From the NCBI RefSeq assembly GCF_002005465.1, contig NZ_CP014691.1:2444501-2508500 (forward strand): a DNA stretch of 64,000 nucleotides, written 5' to 3'. The stretch comes from Neoasaia chiangmaiensis. Its GTDB lineage: Bacteria > Pseudomonadota > Alphaproteobacteria > Acetobacterales > Acetobacteraceae. Positions 36,782 to 45,392 of the stretch are shown here, in pieces. The notes below the pieces were generated by a model. The model was not told the origin of the DNA and ran no database searches. It was given only the letters and a program-made list of their open reading frames with translations. Every line of letters starts with the position of its first letter. The first letter of the stretch is position 1. Both the position numbers and the translations under genes were made by a program.

Positions 36782-38314
36782 ATGCGTCGTCTCGAACTAC
36801 GCGGAATCGTCAAATCCTTTGGTGGCGTTCACGCGCTCAAAGGCGTGGATGCTGTCGTCGAAGCCGGAAAAACCCTTGTTCTCCTCGGGGAAAACGGCGC
36901 AGGCAAATCCACGCTCATCAAAACGCTGACCGGCGCCATCCAGCCGGATCGGGGTGATATAGAAATCGATGGCGAGCGGGTCGTGTTGCGCGATCCGCTG
37001 CATGCGCGTGCACTGGGTATCACGGCGGTCTATCAGGAGCCGATGATTTTTCCGCATCTGACGGTGCTGGAAAACATTTTCGCGGGATGTGAAATCGTCG
37101 ACGGGATGCGGCGTATCCGACGCCAGAGCATGGTCGATATCGCGCGTCCGCACCTGCAGTCGCTCGATCTGCCTGAGACGGTCCTGTTTCGACCGATGGG
37201 TGAATTGGGGCTGGGTCACCAGCAGCTCGTGCTGATTGGCCAGGCACTGGTGCAGGATGCGCGGGTCATCGTTTTCGACGAGCCGACATCCATCCTCTCG
37301 CGGGCGGAGACCGATCGGCTCGTCTCCATTATCCATCGGCTCCGGCTCGACGAGCGCGCCATCGTCTATATCACGCATCGTATCGAGGAGATCCATCGCG
37401 TCGGCGACCATGTCACGGTGCTGACGGATGGACGCGTAACGGGGAATTATCCGGTCAGTGAGGTTTCCGAAGGAAAACTCCTGCAATTGATGATGGGCAA
37501 GAACCGATCTGCCCAGGCACAGGAAAATAATCTCACGCACGCGGCTCCACCGCATGACGACGATGTCGTGCTCTCCATCAGGGGACTCTCGCACCCGCGC
37601 TATTTTCGCGATGTGGACTGGACGATACCGGCCGGGACCGTAACCGGCATCTACGGACTTGTCGGCGCGGGCCGTTCCGAAGTGGCCATGACGGCATTCG
37701 GGGCCTTAAAATCCAGCGGTGGCGAGATTTTTCTGAAAGGAAAAAGAATTTCGCCCAGAACACCGGCCGAGGCCATGGCACTCGGTATCGGCTACCTGCC
37801 TGAAGATCGGAAACGGCAAGGAATTTTCGCGCCGCTGGGCGTGGAGAACAATCTGACCTGCGTGGAGCTTGCCCGTTTCTCGGGTTTTGGCGGCGCGCTC
37901 GATTTTCGTGCGCTTCTGACGCGGACGCAACGCGTCATGGCGCGTTTCGCGATCAAGGCGAACGCGCCGACGACCCCGATCGCAACGCTTTCGGGTGGCA
38001 ACCAGCAAAAAGCATTGTTTGCGCGATGGGCGGGACAGAATCTCCAGGTTCTCATTCTGGACGAACCGACGCGCGGCATCGATCTGGCCACGAAAGAGGA
38101 GATTCACGGCTATATCCGTGAACTGGCGAATAACGGTCTGGCCGTTGTGGTCATCTCATCCGATCTGGCGGAGCTCATGGCGGTCAGCCAGCGCGTGATC
38201 GTCATGCGGCATGGCCAGGTGGTGGATCGTTGCGAAGGCGACGCATTGCGGGCAGAGCGCATTCTTGCCGCCGCCATCGGCGCGGGCAGCCAGTCCGAGG
38301 AGCATGCGGCATGA
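36782..38314 (+). CDS. Sugar ABC transporter ATPase, double nucleotide-binding domain
   Basis: 510-aa tandem ABC ATPase of the RbsA/RhaT/LsrA class: Walker A GENGAGKST near residue 38 and VIVFDEPTSIL in the first half; LSGGNQQKALFARW and LILDEPTRGID in the second. The ATG at 36782 follows the binding-protein stop by 8 bp. A longer open frame from 36587 is only a shadow of the upstream gene. The stop overlaps the next permease start by ATGA. Confidence 0.92.
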   Translation: MRRLELRGIVKSFGGVHALKGVDAVVEAGKTLVLLGENGAGKSTLIKTLTGAIQPDRGDIEIDGERVVLRDPLHARALGITAVYQEPMIFPHLTVLENIFAGCEIVDGMRRIRRQSMVDIARPHLQSLDLPETVLFRPMGELGLGHQQLVLIGQALVQDARVIVFDEPTSILSRAETDRLVSIIHRLRLDERAIVYITHRIEEIHRVGDHVTVLTDGRVTGNYPVSEVSEGKLLQLMMGKNRSAQAQENNLTHAAPPHDDDVVLSIRGLSHPRYFRDVDWTIPAGTVTGIYGLVGAGRSEVAMTAFGALKSSGGEIFLKGKRISPRTPAEAMALGIGYLPEDRKRQGIFAPLGVENNLTCVELARFSGFGGALDFRALLTRTQRVMARFAIKANAPTTPIATLSGGNQQKALFARWAGQNLQVLILDEPTRGIDLATKEEIHGYIRELANNGLAVVVISSDLAELMAVSQRVIVMRHGQVVDRCEGDALRAERILAAAIGAGSQSEEHAA

Positions 38315-39330
38315 GCATTCATACGTTGTCGGCGCCCGCCGTATCGCGGCCGCCGCCCTTGAATTATCATCCCCGTCTCGACTGGCGTGAGATTGTCCTG
38401 CGACGGGAGACAATGTTGATTGTCGTTCTGGCGACGGTGGTGGTTGCGGTGAGTATCGTGTCGCATGGCGGTTTCTGGAACCGTGTGAACATCGACAGCT
38501 TCCTGGTTTCATCGGCGATTACGGCTGTGCCGGCTGCCGGGATGACGCTGGTCATTCTCAATGGCGGCATCGATGTGTCAATCGGGTCGATGCTGGGGCT
38601 GATTTCGGCGACCGGTGGCCTGATGTTCGCCGCCGGATGGTCGGCGGCGCTGGTCGTGCCGGTTTTCCTGCTGACCGGACTGGCACTGGGCTGGATCAAC
38701 GGGCTGCTGGTGCTTGCCGGGCGCATCCCACCGGTCGTGGCGACGCTTGGGACATTGAGCGTCTTCCGGATGGGCGTTTTCCTGATGATGGGCAGTAGCT
38801 GGATCACGGCCATTCCGCCGGGGCTGACGCGTTTCTTCGTGTCGACGCATGTCGGCCCGTTGCCCGTCGCCAGTGTTCTGGCGCTGGCCGTGACGGGCGC
38901 GATGGCCGTTTTCCTGCGCTATCATCGCGAGGGGCGGCGTTTGTATGCCATCGGCAATAATGACGAGGCCGCCCGGCTGGTGGGTATTCCCGTGCGCCGC
39001 CTACGCTGGGCAACCTACATGGTGTTGGGCGTGTGCGTTGGGTTGGGCGCGCTGATGCAACTGGGGCAGACGCCTATCGTCCAGACGACGAGCGGCACGG
39101 GCTTCGAACTGAACGTGATCGCCGCCGTCGTGCTCGGCGGCACGGAGCTGTCGGGTGGGCGGGGCGGCATGCTGGGGACGGTCCTTGGTACGCTGGTTGT
39201 CGCGCTCATCAACGATGCGATCGTCCTGATGCATATCCAGCCGTTCTGGAGCGGCGTCGTGCTCGGTTTCGTCATTCTCGTGGCCATCGGTGTCAATGAG
39301 TCCCGTCGGGCCGGAAAGGCGATGTCATGA
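38311..39330 (+). CDS. Sugar ABC transporter permease 1 (RhaP/LsrC-like)
   Basis: 339-aa ribose-type permease with multiple hydrophobic segments and the motif NGGIDVSIGSMLGL near residue 85. Starts at the ATG at 38311 (ATGA overlap with the ATPase stop); the frame is open from 38230 but that part lies inside the ATPase gene. Its stop overlaps the second permease, again by ATGA. Confidence 0.9.
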   Translation: MSIHTLSAPAVSRPPPLNYHPRLDWREIVLRRETMLIVVLATVVVAVSIVSHGGFWNRVNIDSFLVSSAITAVPAAGMTLVILNGGIDVSIGSMLGLISATGGLMFAAGWSAALVVPVFLLTGLALGWINGLLVLAGRIPPVVATLGTLSVFRMGVFLMMGSSWITAIPPGLTRFFVSTHVGPLPVASVLALAVTGAMAVFLRYHREGRRLYAIGNNDEAARLVGIPVRRLRWATYMVLGVCVGLGALMQLGQTPIVQTTSGTGFELNVIAAVVLGGTELSGGRGGMLGTVLGTLVVALINDAIVLMHIQPFWSGVVLGFVILVAIGVNESRRAGKAMS

Positions 39331-40319
39331 GCGGTTTTCATATCGGGCGCGTCCTGCTGCTTCTGGTCTTCGCGCTGATTGTCCTGGGCGGCTTCGCCAT
39401 CGGCAGCCCGAGCATTCTTTCGGTGGACAATCTGTCCAGCATGGCTGTTTTCGCCGTCGAGGTCGGCATTATCGCCTTTGGACAGGCACTGGTCATCGAA
39501 GGTGGCGACGGGGCGATCGACCTCAGCGTGGGCGCGGTATCGGGCCTGGCGCAGATCCTCGCGGCGCAATGGCTCGCGCGTGGATTGCCCTGGCCTGTCG
39601 GGGTCGGCATTGCCGTCGTCTCCGGTGCGCTCATGGGGATGGTGAATGCCGTCGCCATCACGCGTTTTCGTATTCCCGCCATCATCGCGACGCTGGGTTC
39701 CATGTTCGCGATTTCGGGTCTGGCGCTGGTCGTCTCGGAGGGGAACACGATCGATCTGACAGCCGCGCCAGCAGCATTCCTTGCCATCGGGCAGGGCAGC
39801 GTCGGCGGCGTGCCGTTTCAGATCCTGTGCATCTACCTGCCGTTGCTGGCGCTGCTGGCCTTCATGCAGCATCGCTCGCGTCTTGGGCGGGCACTTTATC
39901 TGACCGGGACCAACGCGACGGCGGCCTATCTGGCGGGATTGCCGGTCGTGCGCCTGCGCGCGGCCACCTATGTCCTTTCCGGGGCCCTGGCCGGACTGGC
40001 CGGTGTGATCGCGGCCAGTCGGCTGGGGACCGCGACGCCGGATGGCGTGCCGGAAGCCAACCTCATCAGCATCGCAATCGTCGTTTTGGGCGGGGCCAGT
40101 ATTTTCGGCGGAGACGGTTCGCCCATCGGCACGGCGATTGCGACCGCCACCATCGCCATCGCCAATTACGGCCTGAACTACAACGATTTCAACCCGACGC
40201 TCCAGGCAGGATTGTTGGGCCTGATCCTCATCAGCGTCGTGCTGATCGAGAATCTGCTGCGCGGCCGGATGCCGCATTTTCTTTCCACTCTGCGGATCAA
40301 AGGAAAAGCAACGTCATGA
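39327..40319 (+). CDS. Sugar ABC transporter permease 2 (RhaQ/LsrD-like)
   Basis: 330-aa ribose-type permease; hydrophobic throughout, with the family motif GAIDLSVGAVSGLAQIL near residue 65 and VLGGASIFGGDGS near 255. Overlaps both neighbours by 4 nt (ATGA). Presumably pairs with permease 1 to form the channel for the RhaS/LsrB-like binding protein. Confidence 0.9.
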   Translation: MSGFHIGRVLLLLVFALIVLGGFAIGSPSILSVDNLSSMAVFAVEVGIIAFGQALVIEGGDGAIDLSVGAVSGLAQILAAQWLARGLPWPVGVGIAVVSGALMGMVNAVAITRFRIPAIIATLGSMFAISGLALVVSEGNTIDLTAAPAAFLAIGQGSVGGVPFQILCIYLPLLALLAFMQHRSRLGRALYLTGTNATAAYLAGLPVVRLRAATYVLSGALAGLAGVIAASRLGTATPDGVPEANLISIAIVVLGGASIFGGDGSPIGTAIATATIAIANYGLNYNDFNPTLQAGLLGLILISVVLIENLLRGRMPHFLSTLRIKGKATS

Positions 40320-41191
40320 ACAGGATCGGCATTCACGGCTCCGTCTGGAGTGGTCGCTGGGACGGTGAGGAAGGCGTTCGCGCGGTCCACCGGACGGCGG
40401 AGGCGGGGTATGATTTTCTGGAACTGCCGCTTTCGGATCCCAAGGGGATTGCGGTCGAAAATCTTCGGCATGCGCTGGAGAAAAGCCATGTCGGCGTGAC
40501 CGCCTCACTGGGGCTGACGGCGGAGACGGATATATCGTCACCCGACGAGAGCATCGTCCAGCGTGGTATTGCGCATCTGGAAGAGGCGATCGGCGTCTTG
40601 CGCGATCTGGGTGGGCAGGACCTGGCCGGCGTGATTTTTTCGGCGATGCGCAAATATACCGCGCCTGCCGATCCGCGTGGTATCGCACACGCGAAGGAAG
40701 CGTTGCGTGTGCTGGCCGGTCAGGCGCATCGCGCGGGTATCCGGCTGCATCTGGAGGTCGTCAACCGCTACGAAAGCAATGTGATCAACACAGGCGATCA
40801 GGCCGTCGCGTTTCTTCAGGACGTTGCATCTCCCGTGCCGTTGGGTGTGCATCTGGACACGTATCATATGAATATCGAGGAAGGCATTCCCGGTCGCGCC
40901 ATCGAGCGCTGCGGCGGGAATATCGGCTATTTTCATGTCGGGGAGAGCCATCGCGGCTATCTGGGCACCGGCACGGTGAACTGGGGCGAGATTTTTCGCG
41001 CTCTCCGGCGGATCGATTACCGGGGACCGATAGCCTTCGAGTCCTTTTCCTCCGCCGTCGTGGATGCCAATCTTTCCAATACGTTGGGCGTATGGCGCAA
41101 TCTCTGGAGCGAAGGAGAAAATCTGGCGCGGCACGCACGCGGCTTCATTGCCGCGCAAATGGAGGCGGCCGCACGCGCGGAAGTGAACTGA
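40316..41191 (+). CDS. Sugar-phosphate isomerase/epimerase-family TIM barrel (tagatose/allulose 3-epimerase-like)
   Basis: 291-aa AP-endonuclease-2-like TIM barrel of the ketose 3-epimerase type. Metal ligands are visible: Glu in HLEVVNRYES (about 144), Asp in HLDTYHMNIEE (about 177), His in FHVGESHRGYLG (about 203) and Glu in AFESFSS (about 240). GESHRGYLGTG is typical of D-tagatose/D-allulose 3-epimerases. It starts at 40316, overlapping the permease stop; the longer frame from 39290 is a shadow. Last gene of the importer operon, so it probably converts the imported sugar into a form usable by the kinases of the adjacent divergent units. Confidence 0.85.
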   Translation: MNRIGIHGSVWSGRWDGEEGVRAVHRTAEAGYDFLELPLSDPKGIAVENLRHALEKSHVGVTASLGLTAETDISSPDESIVQRGIAHLEEAIGVLRDLGGQDLAGVIFSAMRKYTAPADPRGIAHAKEALRVLAGQAHRAGIRLHLEVVNRYESNVINTGDQAVAFLQDVASPVPLGVHLDTYHMNIEEGIPGRAIERCGGNIGYFHVGESHRGYLGTGTVNWGEIFRALRRIDYRGPIAFESFSSAVVDANLSNTLGVWRNLWSEGENLARHARGFIAAQMEAAARAEVN

Positions 41192-41195
41192 AGTG

Positions 41196-42035
41196 CTACC
41201 AGATCAGGCCGGGGAGGACGAAATCCGGCCTGACACCATAGCGTTCATATAATCCGGCACGCTCCCCATCCGTTATCGTGTCGAGTATGCCGGTACGCAC
41301 CAGGGCACTATCGGCGCCGAAATTGCGCGCGCCCGCGATATCGTGCTCGATGCTGTCGCCGACGCAAAGAACACGGTCCGGTCGCACATCTGCGCGCCGT
41401 GCGGCGTAGTCATACATGGCCGGATAAGGTTTGCCGATCCACAATACCTTACCACCGAGATCCTGGTAGATTTCCGCGATCCGTCCGGCACCGAAGGCCG
41501 TTCCGCCTGCCGTCAGCATGTGCTTGTCCGGATTGGTGCACACGGCGTTGACCGCCCGCTCGGCAAGAGGGGCGAGAATGGCGGCGTAGTCCGCCTCCGT
41601 CATCGTGCCGCCCCGGCTGCCGGCAATCAGGAGCAGTTCGGCGCGCGCAGGATCGGCTTCCGGAAGAAGACCCAGCGCGTCGCAGAAACCCGGATGACCG
41701 CTGCCACTGTCGATGATGAAGCAGTGCGTTCCCGGTGCAGCGGCAAATCGTTTCTCCTGCGCCAGAGCCAGTGCCGTATCGCCGGAGGTGATGAACAGGT
41801 CGTATAGCGTTTCCGGCACGCCGATGGCTGCCAGTCGCCGTGCGTTGAACGCGCCCGATTGCCCGGAATTGCTGAGCAGCACGATCTGGCGACCGGCTGC
41901 CTTCAATTTCGTCAGGGTCTCGACAACACTTGGATACAGCACTTTCCCATTATGCAGCACGCCGTACTGATCGAGGAAAAAGCTGTCGTAACGGTGTGCG
42001 ATCCCGGCAAGGCCTGAAATGTCGGTGACGGTCAT
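41196..42035 (-). CDS. HAD-superfamily IIA phosphatase (NagD-like)
   Basis: 279-aa HAD hydrolase with a class IIA cap: motif I LDQYGVLHNG (about residue 22), motif II LLSNSG (about 54), motif III Lys region and motif IV VGDSIEHDIAGA (about 215). In motif I the second catalytic Asp is Tyr; some IIA subfamilies have D-x-W/Y-G here, so this is a lineage trait rather than certain loss. Last gene of the aldolase-kinase-HAD operon, ATGA-overlapping the kinase. It ends 5 bp from the convergent epimerase gene. Substrate unknown, possibly a short sugar phosphate. Confidence 0.82.
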   Translation of the reverse strand: MTVTDISGLAGIAHRYDSFFLDQYGVLHNGKVLYPSVVETLTKLKAAGRQIVLLSNSGQSGAFNARRLAAIGVPETLYDLFITSGDTALALAQEKRFAAAPGTHCFIIDSGSGHPGFCDALGLLPEADPARAELLLIAGSRGGTMTEADYAAILAPLAERAVNAVCTNPDKHMLTAGGTAFGAGRIAEIYQDLGGKVLWIGKPYPAMYDYAARRADVRPDRVLCVGDSIEHDIAGARNFGADSALVRTGILDTITDGERAGLYERYGVRPDFVLPGLIW

Positions 42036-43351
42036 CGGGTGCTTCCATTCGCTGCGACGGGATCGTGTGCGCGTGTTTCGATGGTGCGGTCAGCCTGGCG
42101 CAGGGCCAGACCGGCGACGCCCACGCAGGCATCCGCCGACCGGCTTGGCAGAAAAGGAACGTTCAGGCGCTGCTGTCTTATGGCGGTCCATGCATGATTG
42201 GTGGCCCCGCCGCCCACGCTGCGCAGCGAGCGCAATGGGGTGGCGCCGAGGTCGCCGAGGCGTGCGTAACCGGCTGCCTCGATGGTGGCGATGCCTTCGA
42301 GAACGCCCTGAAAAAACAGGGCATCGTCGGTTGGGCGTGGTTCAAGACGCGGCGGGAGGGCGGGGTCGCTGATCGGGAAGCGTTCGCCGGGGTGCAGGAG
42401 AGGATAGTAATCCAGACCGGAAGGTCGATCGGGATGCAGTGCCGCGCTCAATGCCGCCAGCCTGTCCGCGCCGAACAGGCCAAGAAGAACCTCACCGCCG
42501 GTATTGGATGCGCCGCCTACCAGATAATGGTCGTCGATACGATGGCTATAAATGCCGTATTGCGGCGCATCGACACGCACGGCGGAGAGAAGTTTGACGA
42601 CCAGGGTCGATCCGAGGGCCGTAACAGCGTCTCCCGGCTGGTCCGCGCCGGTGGCGAGGAAAGACGCGCAGCCGTCCGTCGTGCCGGCATGAACCCGTGC
42701 TGTGCGTGGTAGTCCGAGCGCCACGCCGTCGTCACCGACGAACCCGAGCGGCGCGCCCGGCGCATGAATGCGCGGCAACAGGCGCCGGTCGAGACCCAGC
42801 CTTTCGATCCAGTCCGGCCAGCAAAGACGATCGGGGTCTCCGCCGGTTTTCAGCGCATTGTTTGCGTCCGTCGCATCGAACACGCCGCGCAGACGACCGG
42901 CGATCCAGTCGGCCTGATGCAGGATCGTCGCCACATCTGCGCCGCGTGCCAGGACAATCGCGCGGCCGAGTGGCGATGATGCGCCGCGCGCCGCGCTTTC
43001 AGGCGGTGCGATCTCGTCCAGACGGGTGTGCAGTGCCGGATCGTGGACGACATCGCGATACATCGACGGCGCGCCGAGCGGCTGGCCGTTCGCATCGACC
43101 GCCAGCATCGTGCCGGAGGTGCCGTCGACGCCGATTGAAGCGATATCGTGCAGGGAGATCGTCTTGCGCAAGGCCGCAATCGCTTCGCCCACCAGTTGCC
43201 ACCACGTTGCCGGATCCGTGGCGGCAAGGGCGTCCACGAAGCGGCGACCGGCCATGCCGACCGGATTACCGTTCCGGTCGATGGCGGCGACGCGCACACC
43301 GGATGTGCCGATATCGATGCCGAGCGCCACGGCATGCCACGGATCAGGCAT
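42032..43351 (-). CDS. FGGY-family carbohydrate kinase (xylulokinase-like)
   Basis: 439-aa FGGY kinase: ATP-binding GIDIGTSGVRVAAIDRNG at the N-terminus, GVDGTSGTMLAVD near 80 and a C-terminal GGGATNHAWTAIRQQ motif. It is shorter than typical xylulokinases (about 480-500 aa). It overlaps the upstream aldolase by 8 nt and the downstream phosphatase by 4 nt. With a class II aldolase as partner, the likely reaction is phosphorylation of a ketose at C1 before cleavage; the sugar is not evident. Confidence 0.85.
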   Translation of the reverse strand: MPDPWHAVALGIDIGTSGVRVAAIDRNGNPVGMAGRRFVDALAATDPATWWQLVGEAIAALRKTISLHDIASIGVDGTSGTMLAVDANGQPLGAPSMYRDVVHDPALHTRLDEIAPPESAARGASSPLGRAIVLARGADVATILHQADWIAGRLRGVFDATDANNALKTGGDPDRLCWPDWIERLGLDRRLLPRIHAPGAPLGFVGDDGVALGLPRTARVHAGTTDGCASFLATGADQPGDAVTALGSTLVVKLLSAVRVDAPQYGIYSHRIDDHYLVGGASNTGGEVLLGLFGADRLAALSAALHPDRPSGLDYYPLLHPGERFPISDPALPPRLEPRPTDDALFFQGVLEGIATIEAAGYARLGDLGATPLRSLRSVGGGATNHAWTAIRQQRLNVPFLPSRSADACVGVAGLALRQADRTIETRAHDPVAANGSTR

Positions 43352-44447
43352 GTGTCGCCGCCTTGTGGAGGGATTGGCGGTAGGTTTCGGCCTCCCAATG
43401 GGTCAGGGCATAAATTTCGTCGGCCGTCAGCCGTCGTAACGGATCGGATATGTCCAGACGCCGCGCGACATCCGCCAGGCAGCGCGCCATGACGTCTGTC
43501 CCCGCATCCGACGCCGCTCCGCGCACCAGCACCCCGCAGCCCGGCACGATCACGAGCATCGGCGCATCCGCTGCCTGGGCATCGAGCGATTGTCCCGCTT
43601 GCAGGACACCGATGCGATCGCCGAGGAAGATGACCTGATCGGGATACATCGGCGCGCCCTGCGCCACGGCCTGCGTTTTGGGATCGGTGCCGGTAGCGTG
43701 GGCATGCGGATCGCTCGGCAGGCGGTATCCCGACGCTGCCGCCAGTTCCTCGAGGCGGGCAAGATCGGCTTGGGGTGCCGGTCGTGGTGTTATGGCAAGT
43801 GCCGCGCATACCATGTTCAGCCGCGTCTCTACTTCAGCCACCGTATCGCCCGAGACGATCAGGCCGTGATTGGCCAGGATATGAACATTGGCATCAGGAA
43901 CCGCGGATTGTGCGGTTTCGATGGCGCGGGCCAGGGGCACGCCGGGACGATGATAAGCGACGAATGCCCATGCCACGCCTGCCAGCGGGTCCAGCAAGGC
44001 CTTCAGGCGCTCGCGTGCATCCTTGCGAACAGCATGAGCGATTGTCTCCACGCAATGGATATGCACCACCACGCGGTAGGGAATGACGGCATGCACGGCC
44101 GTTTCGATCGACGGCCGAAGCGTCACGCCCGATGGGAGCCCGTCGGGTTGCGATAAAATGAAGGCCTTGGCTGTTTCGGCCTCCGGCTCACGTCGATGAT
44201 AAGCGGCGATCAGGGGCGGCAAGGCCACGCGGATCATGATGGAGCGATCCTGCGCCTGCGCCAGCCATGTGCCGGAGGCCTTGATCCACATCGAGTCGCC
44301 ATCCTTGATCGACGTGTTGCCCCCCGCGCCCTGGGTTCGCAACGGGTTGGCGCCGAGCCGCGCGGAGAGGCTCATCAGCGCGGCGAGCTGATCCGGCTCC
44401 GTTTCACGGGCGATATCGTGCGCCTCGGTAAATGGCAGGATCGACAT
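43344..44447 (-). CDS. Class II aldolase/adducin-family protein, long form
   Basis: 367-aa zinc-dependent aldolase-type protein. GAGGNTSIKDGD (about 42) matches the phosphate-binding GGN-S motif; PSIETAVHAVIP and VHIHCVE supply the Glu and His-x-His metal site; ILANHGLIVSG supplies the third His. It is far longer than FucA/AraD (about 215-230 aa). The extra C-terminal domain (VPGCGVLVRGA onwards) recalls the aldolase part of RhaD-type rhamnulose-1-phosphate aldolase/dehydrogenase fusions. A near-perfect Shine-Dalgarno (AAGGAGGT) lies 5 nt before the ATG. First gene of the minus-strand aldolase-kinase-HAD operon. Confidence 0.85.
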   Translation of the reverse strand: MSILPFTEAHDIARETEPDQLAALMSLSARLGANPLRTQGAGGNTSIKDGDSMWIKASGTWLAQAQDRSIMIRVALPPLIAAYHRREPEAETAKAFILSQPDGLPSGVTLRPSIETAVHAVIPYRVVVHIHCVETIAHAVRKDARERLKALLDPLAGVAWAFVAYHRPGVPLARAIETAQSAVPDANVHILANHGLIVSGDTVAEVETRLNMVCAALAITPRPAPQADLARLEELAAASGYRLPSDPHAHATGTDPKTQAVAQGAPMYPDQVIFLGDRIGVLQAGQSLDAQAADAPMLVIVPGCGVLVRGAASDAGTDVMARCLADVARRLDISDPLRRLTADEIYALTHWEAETYRQSLHKAATHA

Positions 44448-44470
44448 GCGTGACCTCCTTCATGAATAAT

Positions 44471-44482
44471 CGTCATATGACG
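44471..44482. promoter_or_regulatory. 12-bp perfect palindrome, candidate operator
   Basis: CGTCATATGACG, flanked symmetrically by AATAAT (left) and ATTATT (right), lies 24 bp upstream of the aldolase start in the divergent gap. Likely a site for the adjacent DeoR-type regulator. Confidence 0.5.
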
Positions 44483-44515
44483 GAAATTATTCGGGCTCTC
44501 AACGATATTCGCATG

Positions 44516-44544
44516 GATCACGATGTATGTGATCGTGGACGATC
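44516..44544. promoter_or_regulatory. Cluster of GATC-containing inverted repeats, candidate operators
   Basis: Two overlapping perfect inverted repeats: GATCAC (44516-44521) with GTGATC (44529-44534), and GATCGT (44531-44536) with ACGATC (44539-44544). A further CGATCA follows at about 44561. Repeated half-sites of this kind are typical of DeoR operators. Confidence 0.45.
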
Positions 44545-44615
44545 ATATTATGCTTGACGACGATCAAAGCGGACGTCAGAACCAAACATGACAAAAAGGA
44601 AAGGATCGATTGTCC

Positions 44616-45392
44616 GTGACAGAGGCCGAACGCCACCAGCAGATTGTTTCCATGCTCGAAACGCGCCCGTTTGCAACGGTGCGTGAGTTGATCGACGCAC
44701 TTTCGGTATCCCCCGCGACGGTTCGGCGTGACATTGAGAAACTTCATGACGCCGGTGAGGCGCGGAAGGTCTTCGGCGGCGTGGCGTCCATTTCTCATGC
44801 GGCCCGCGCGCATGCCTTGCCCTTCGAGCAGAGCAGCGATCTCGCCGTCGATGCCAAGCGCGCCATCGCGGCGCGCGCCGAAATGCTATGCCGCGACGGG
44901 GACATGATCATGATCGGCGGCGGATCGACCTGCCACCAGCTGGGCCTGCGCCTCGCCGCGCGCCCCTTGTCGATCTACACCAATTCCATGCCTTTGGCGG
45001 CGGCGCTGGGAACGTATGGTGCGTGCCAGATCACGCTGGCCGGGGGCACCCTGCATCGTGAACCCGGCATTTTGCATGATGCCCATATCCCGGCACCTGA
45101 CTTCTTTGCGTCGCGCCTGTTTCTCGGCGCGCAGGGCGTCGGCGCCGAGGGCGTGATGGAATCGCATCCGCTGTTGCCGAAAGCGACGCGGCCGATGCTC
45201 GAACGGGCGGATGACGTGATCGTGCTGGCCGACAGCCGGAAACTGTCGGTTCGCGCGCGCTTCGTGAACTGTCCTATCGAACGCATTTCAACCCTTATCA
45301 CGGACGATGCCGTAGCGGAGGAAGACGTGCGCATACTTGAGGACGCTGGCGTGGAGGTGCTGATCGCCTCCGCGTCCGGCGAGAAAACATGA
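44616..45392 (+). CDS. DeoR-family sugar regulator
   Basis: 258-aa DeoR regulator: helix-turn-helix ELIDALSVSPATVRRDIEKL at residues about 28-47 and a DeoRC sensing domain with MIGGGSTCHQLGLRL (about 90), TLAGGTLH and VLADSRKLSVRA. GTG at 44616 has AGGAAAGGA about 10 nt upstream; TTG at 44610 is too close to it. It is coupled to the following kinase gene by ATGA and divergent from the aldolase operon, so it probably represses both units until a sugar phosphate appears. Confidence 0.88.
   Translation: MTEAERHQQIVSMLETRPFATVRELIDALSVSPATVRRDIEKLHDAGEARKVFGGVASISHAARAHALPFEQSSDLAVDAKRAIAARAEMLCRDGDMIMIGGGSTCHQLGLRLAARPLSIYTNSMPLAAALGTYGACQITLAGGTLHREPGILHDAHIPAPDFFASRLFLGAQGVGAEGVMESHPLLPKATRPMLERADDVIVLADSRKLSVRARFVNCPIERISTLITDDAVAEEDVRILEDAGVEVLIASASGEKT

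Noticed and set aside
39015-40277. 420-codon minus-strand frame across the two permeases
   Set aside because: Antisense shadow of well-defined ribose-type permeases; composition is Arg/Gly/Gln-rich nonsense.
39290-40315. N-terminal extension of the epimerase-family gene
   Set aside because: It is an out-of-frame reading of the second permease; the ATG at 40316 has a leader and overlaps the permease stop as in the rest of the operon.
35775-40319. Autoinducer-2 (Lsr) uptake operon
   Set aside because: The binding protein is LsrB-like, but no lsrK, lsrF, lsrG or lsrR homologue is nearby and motifs such as LWNPIDLGY fit RhaS equally or better.
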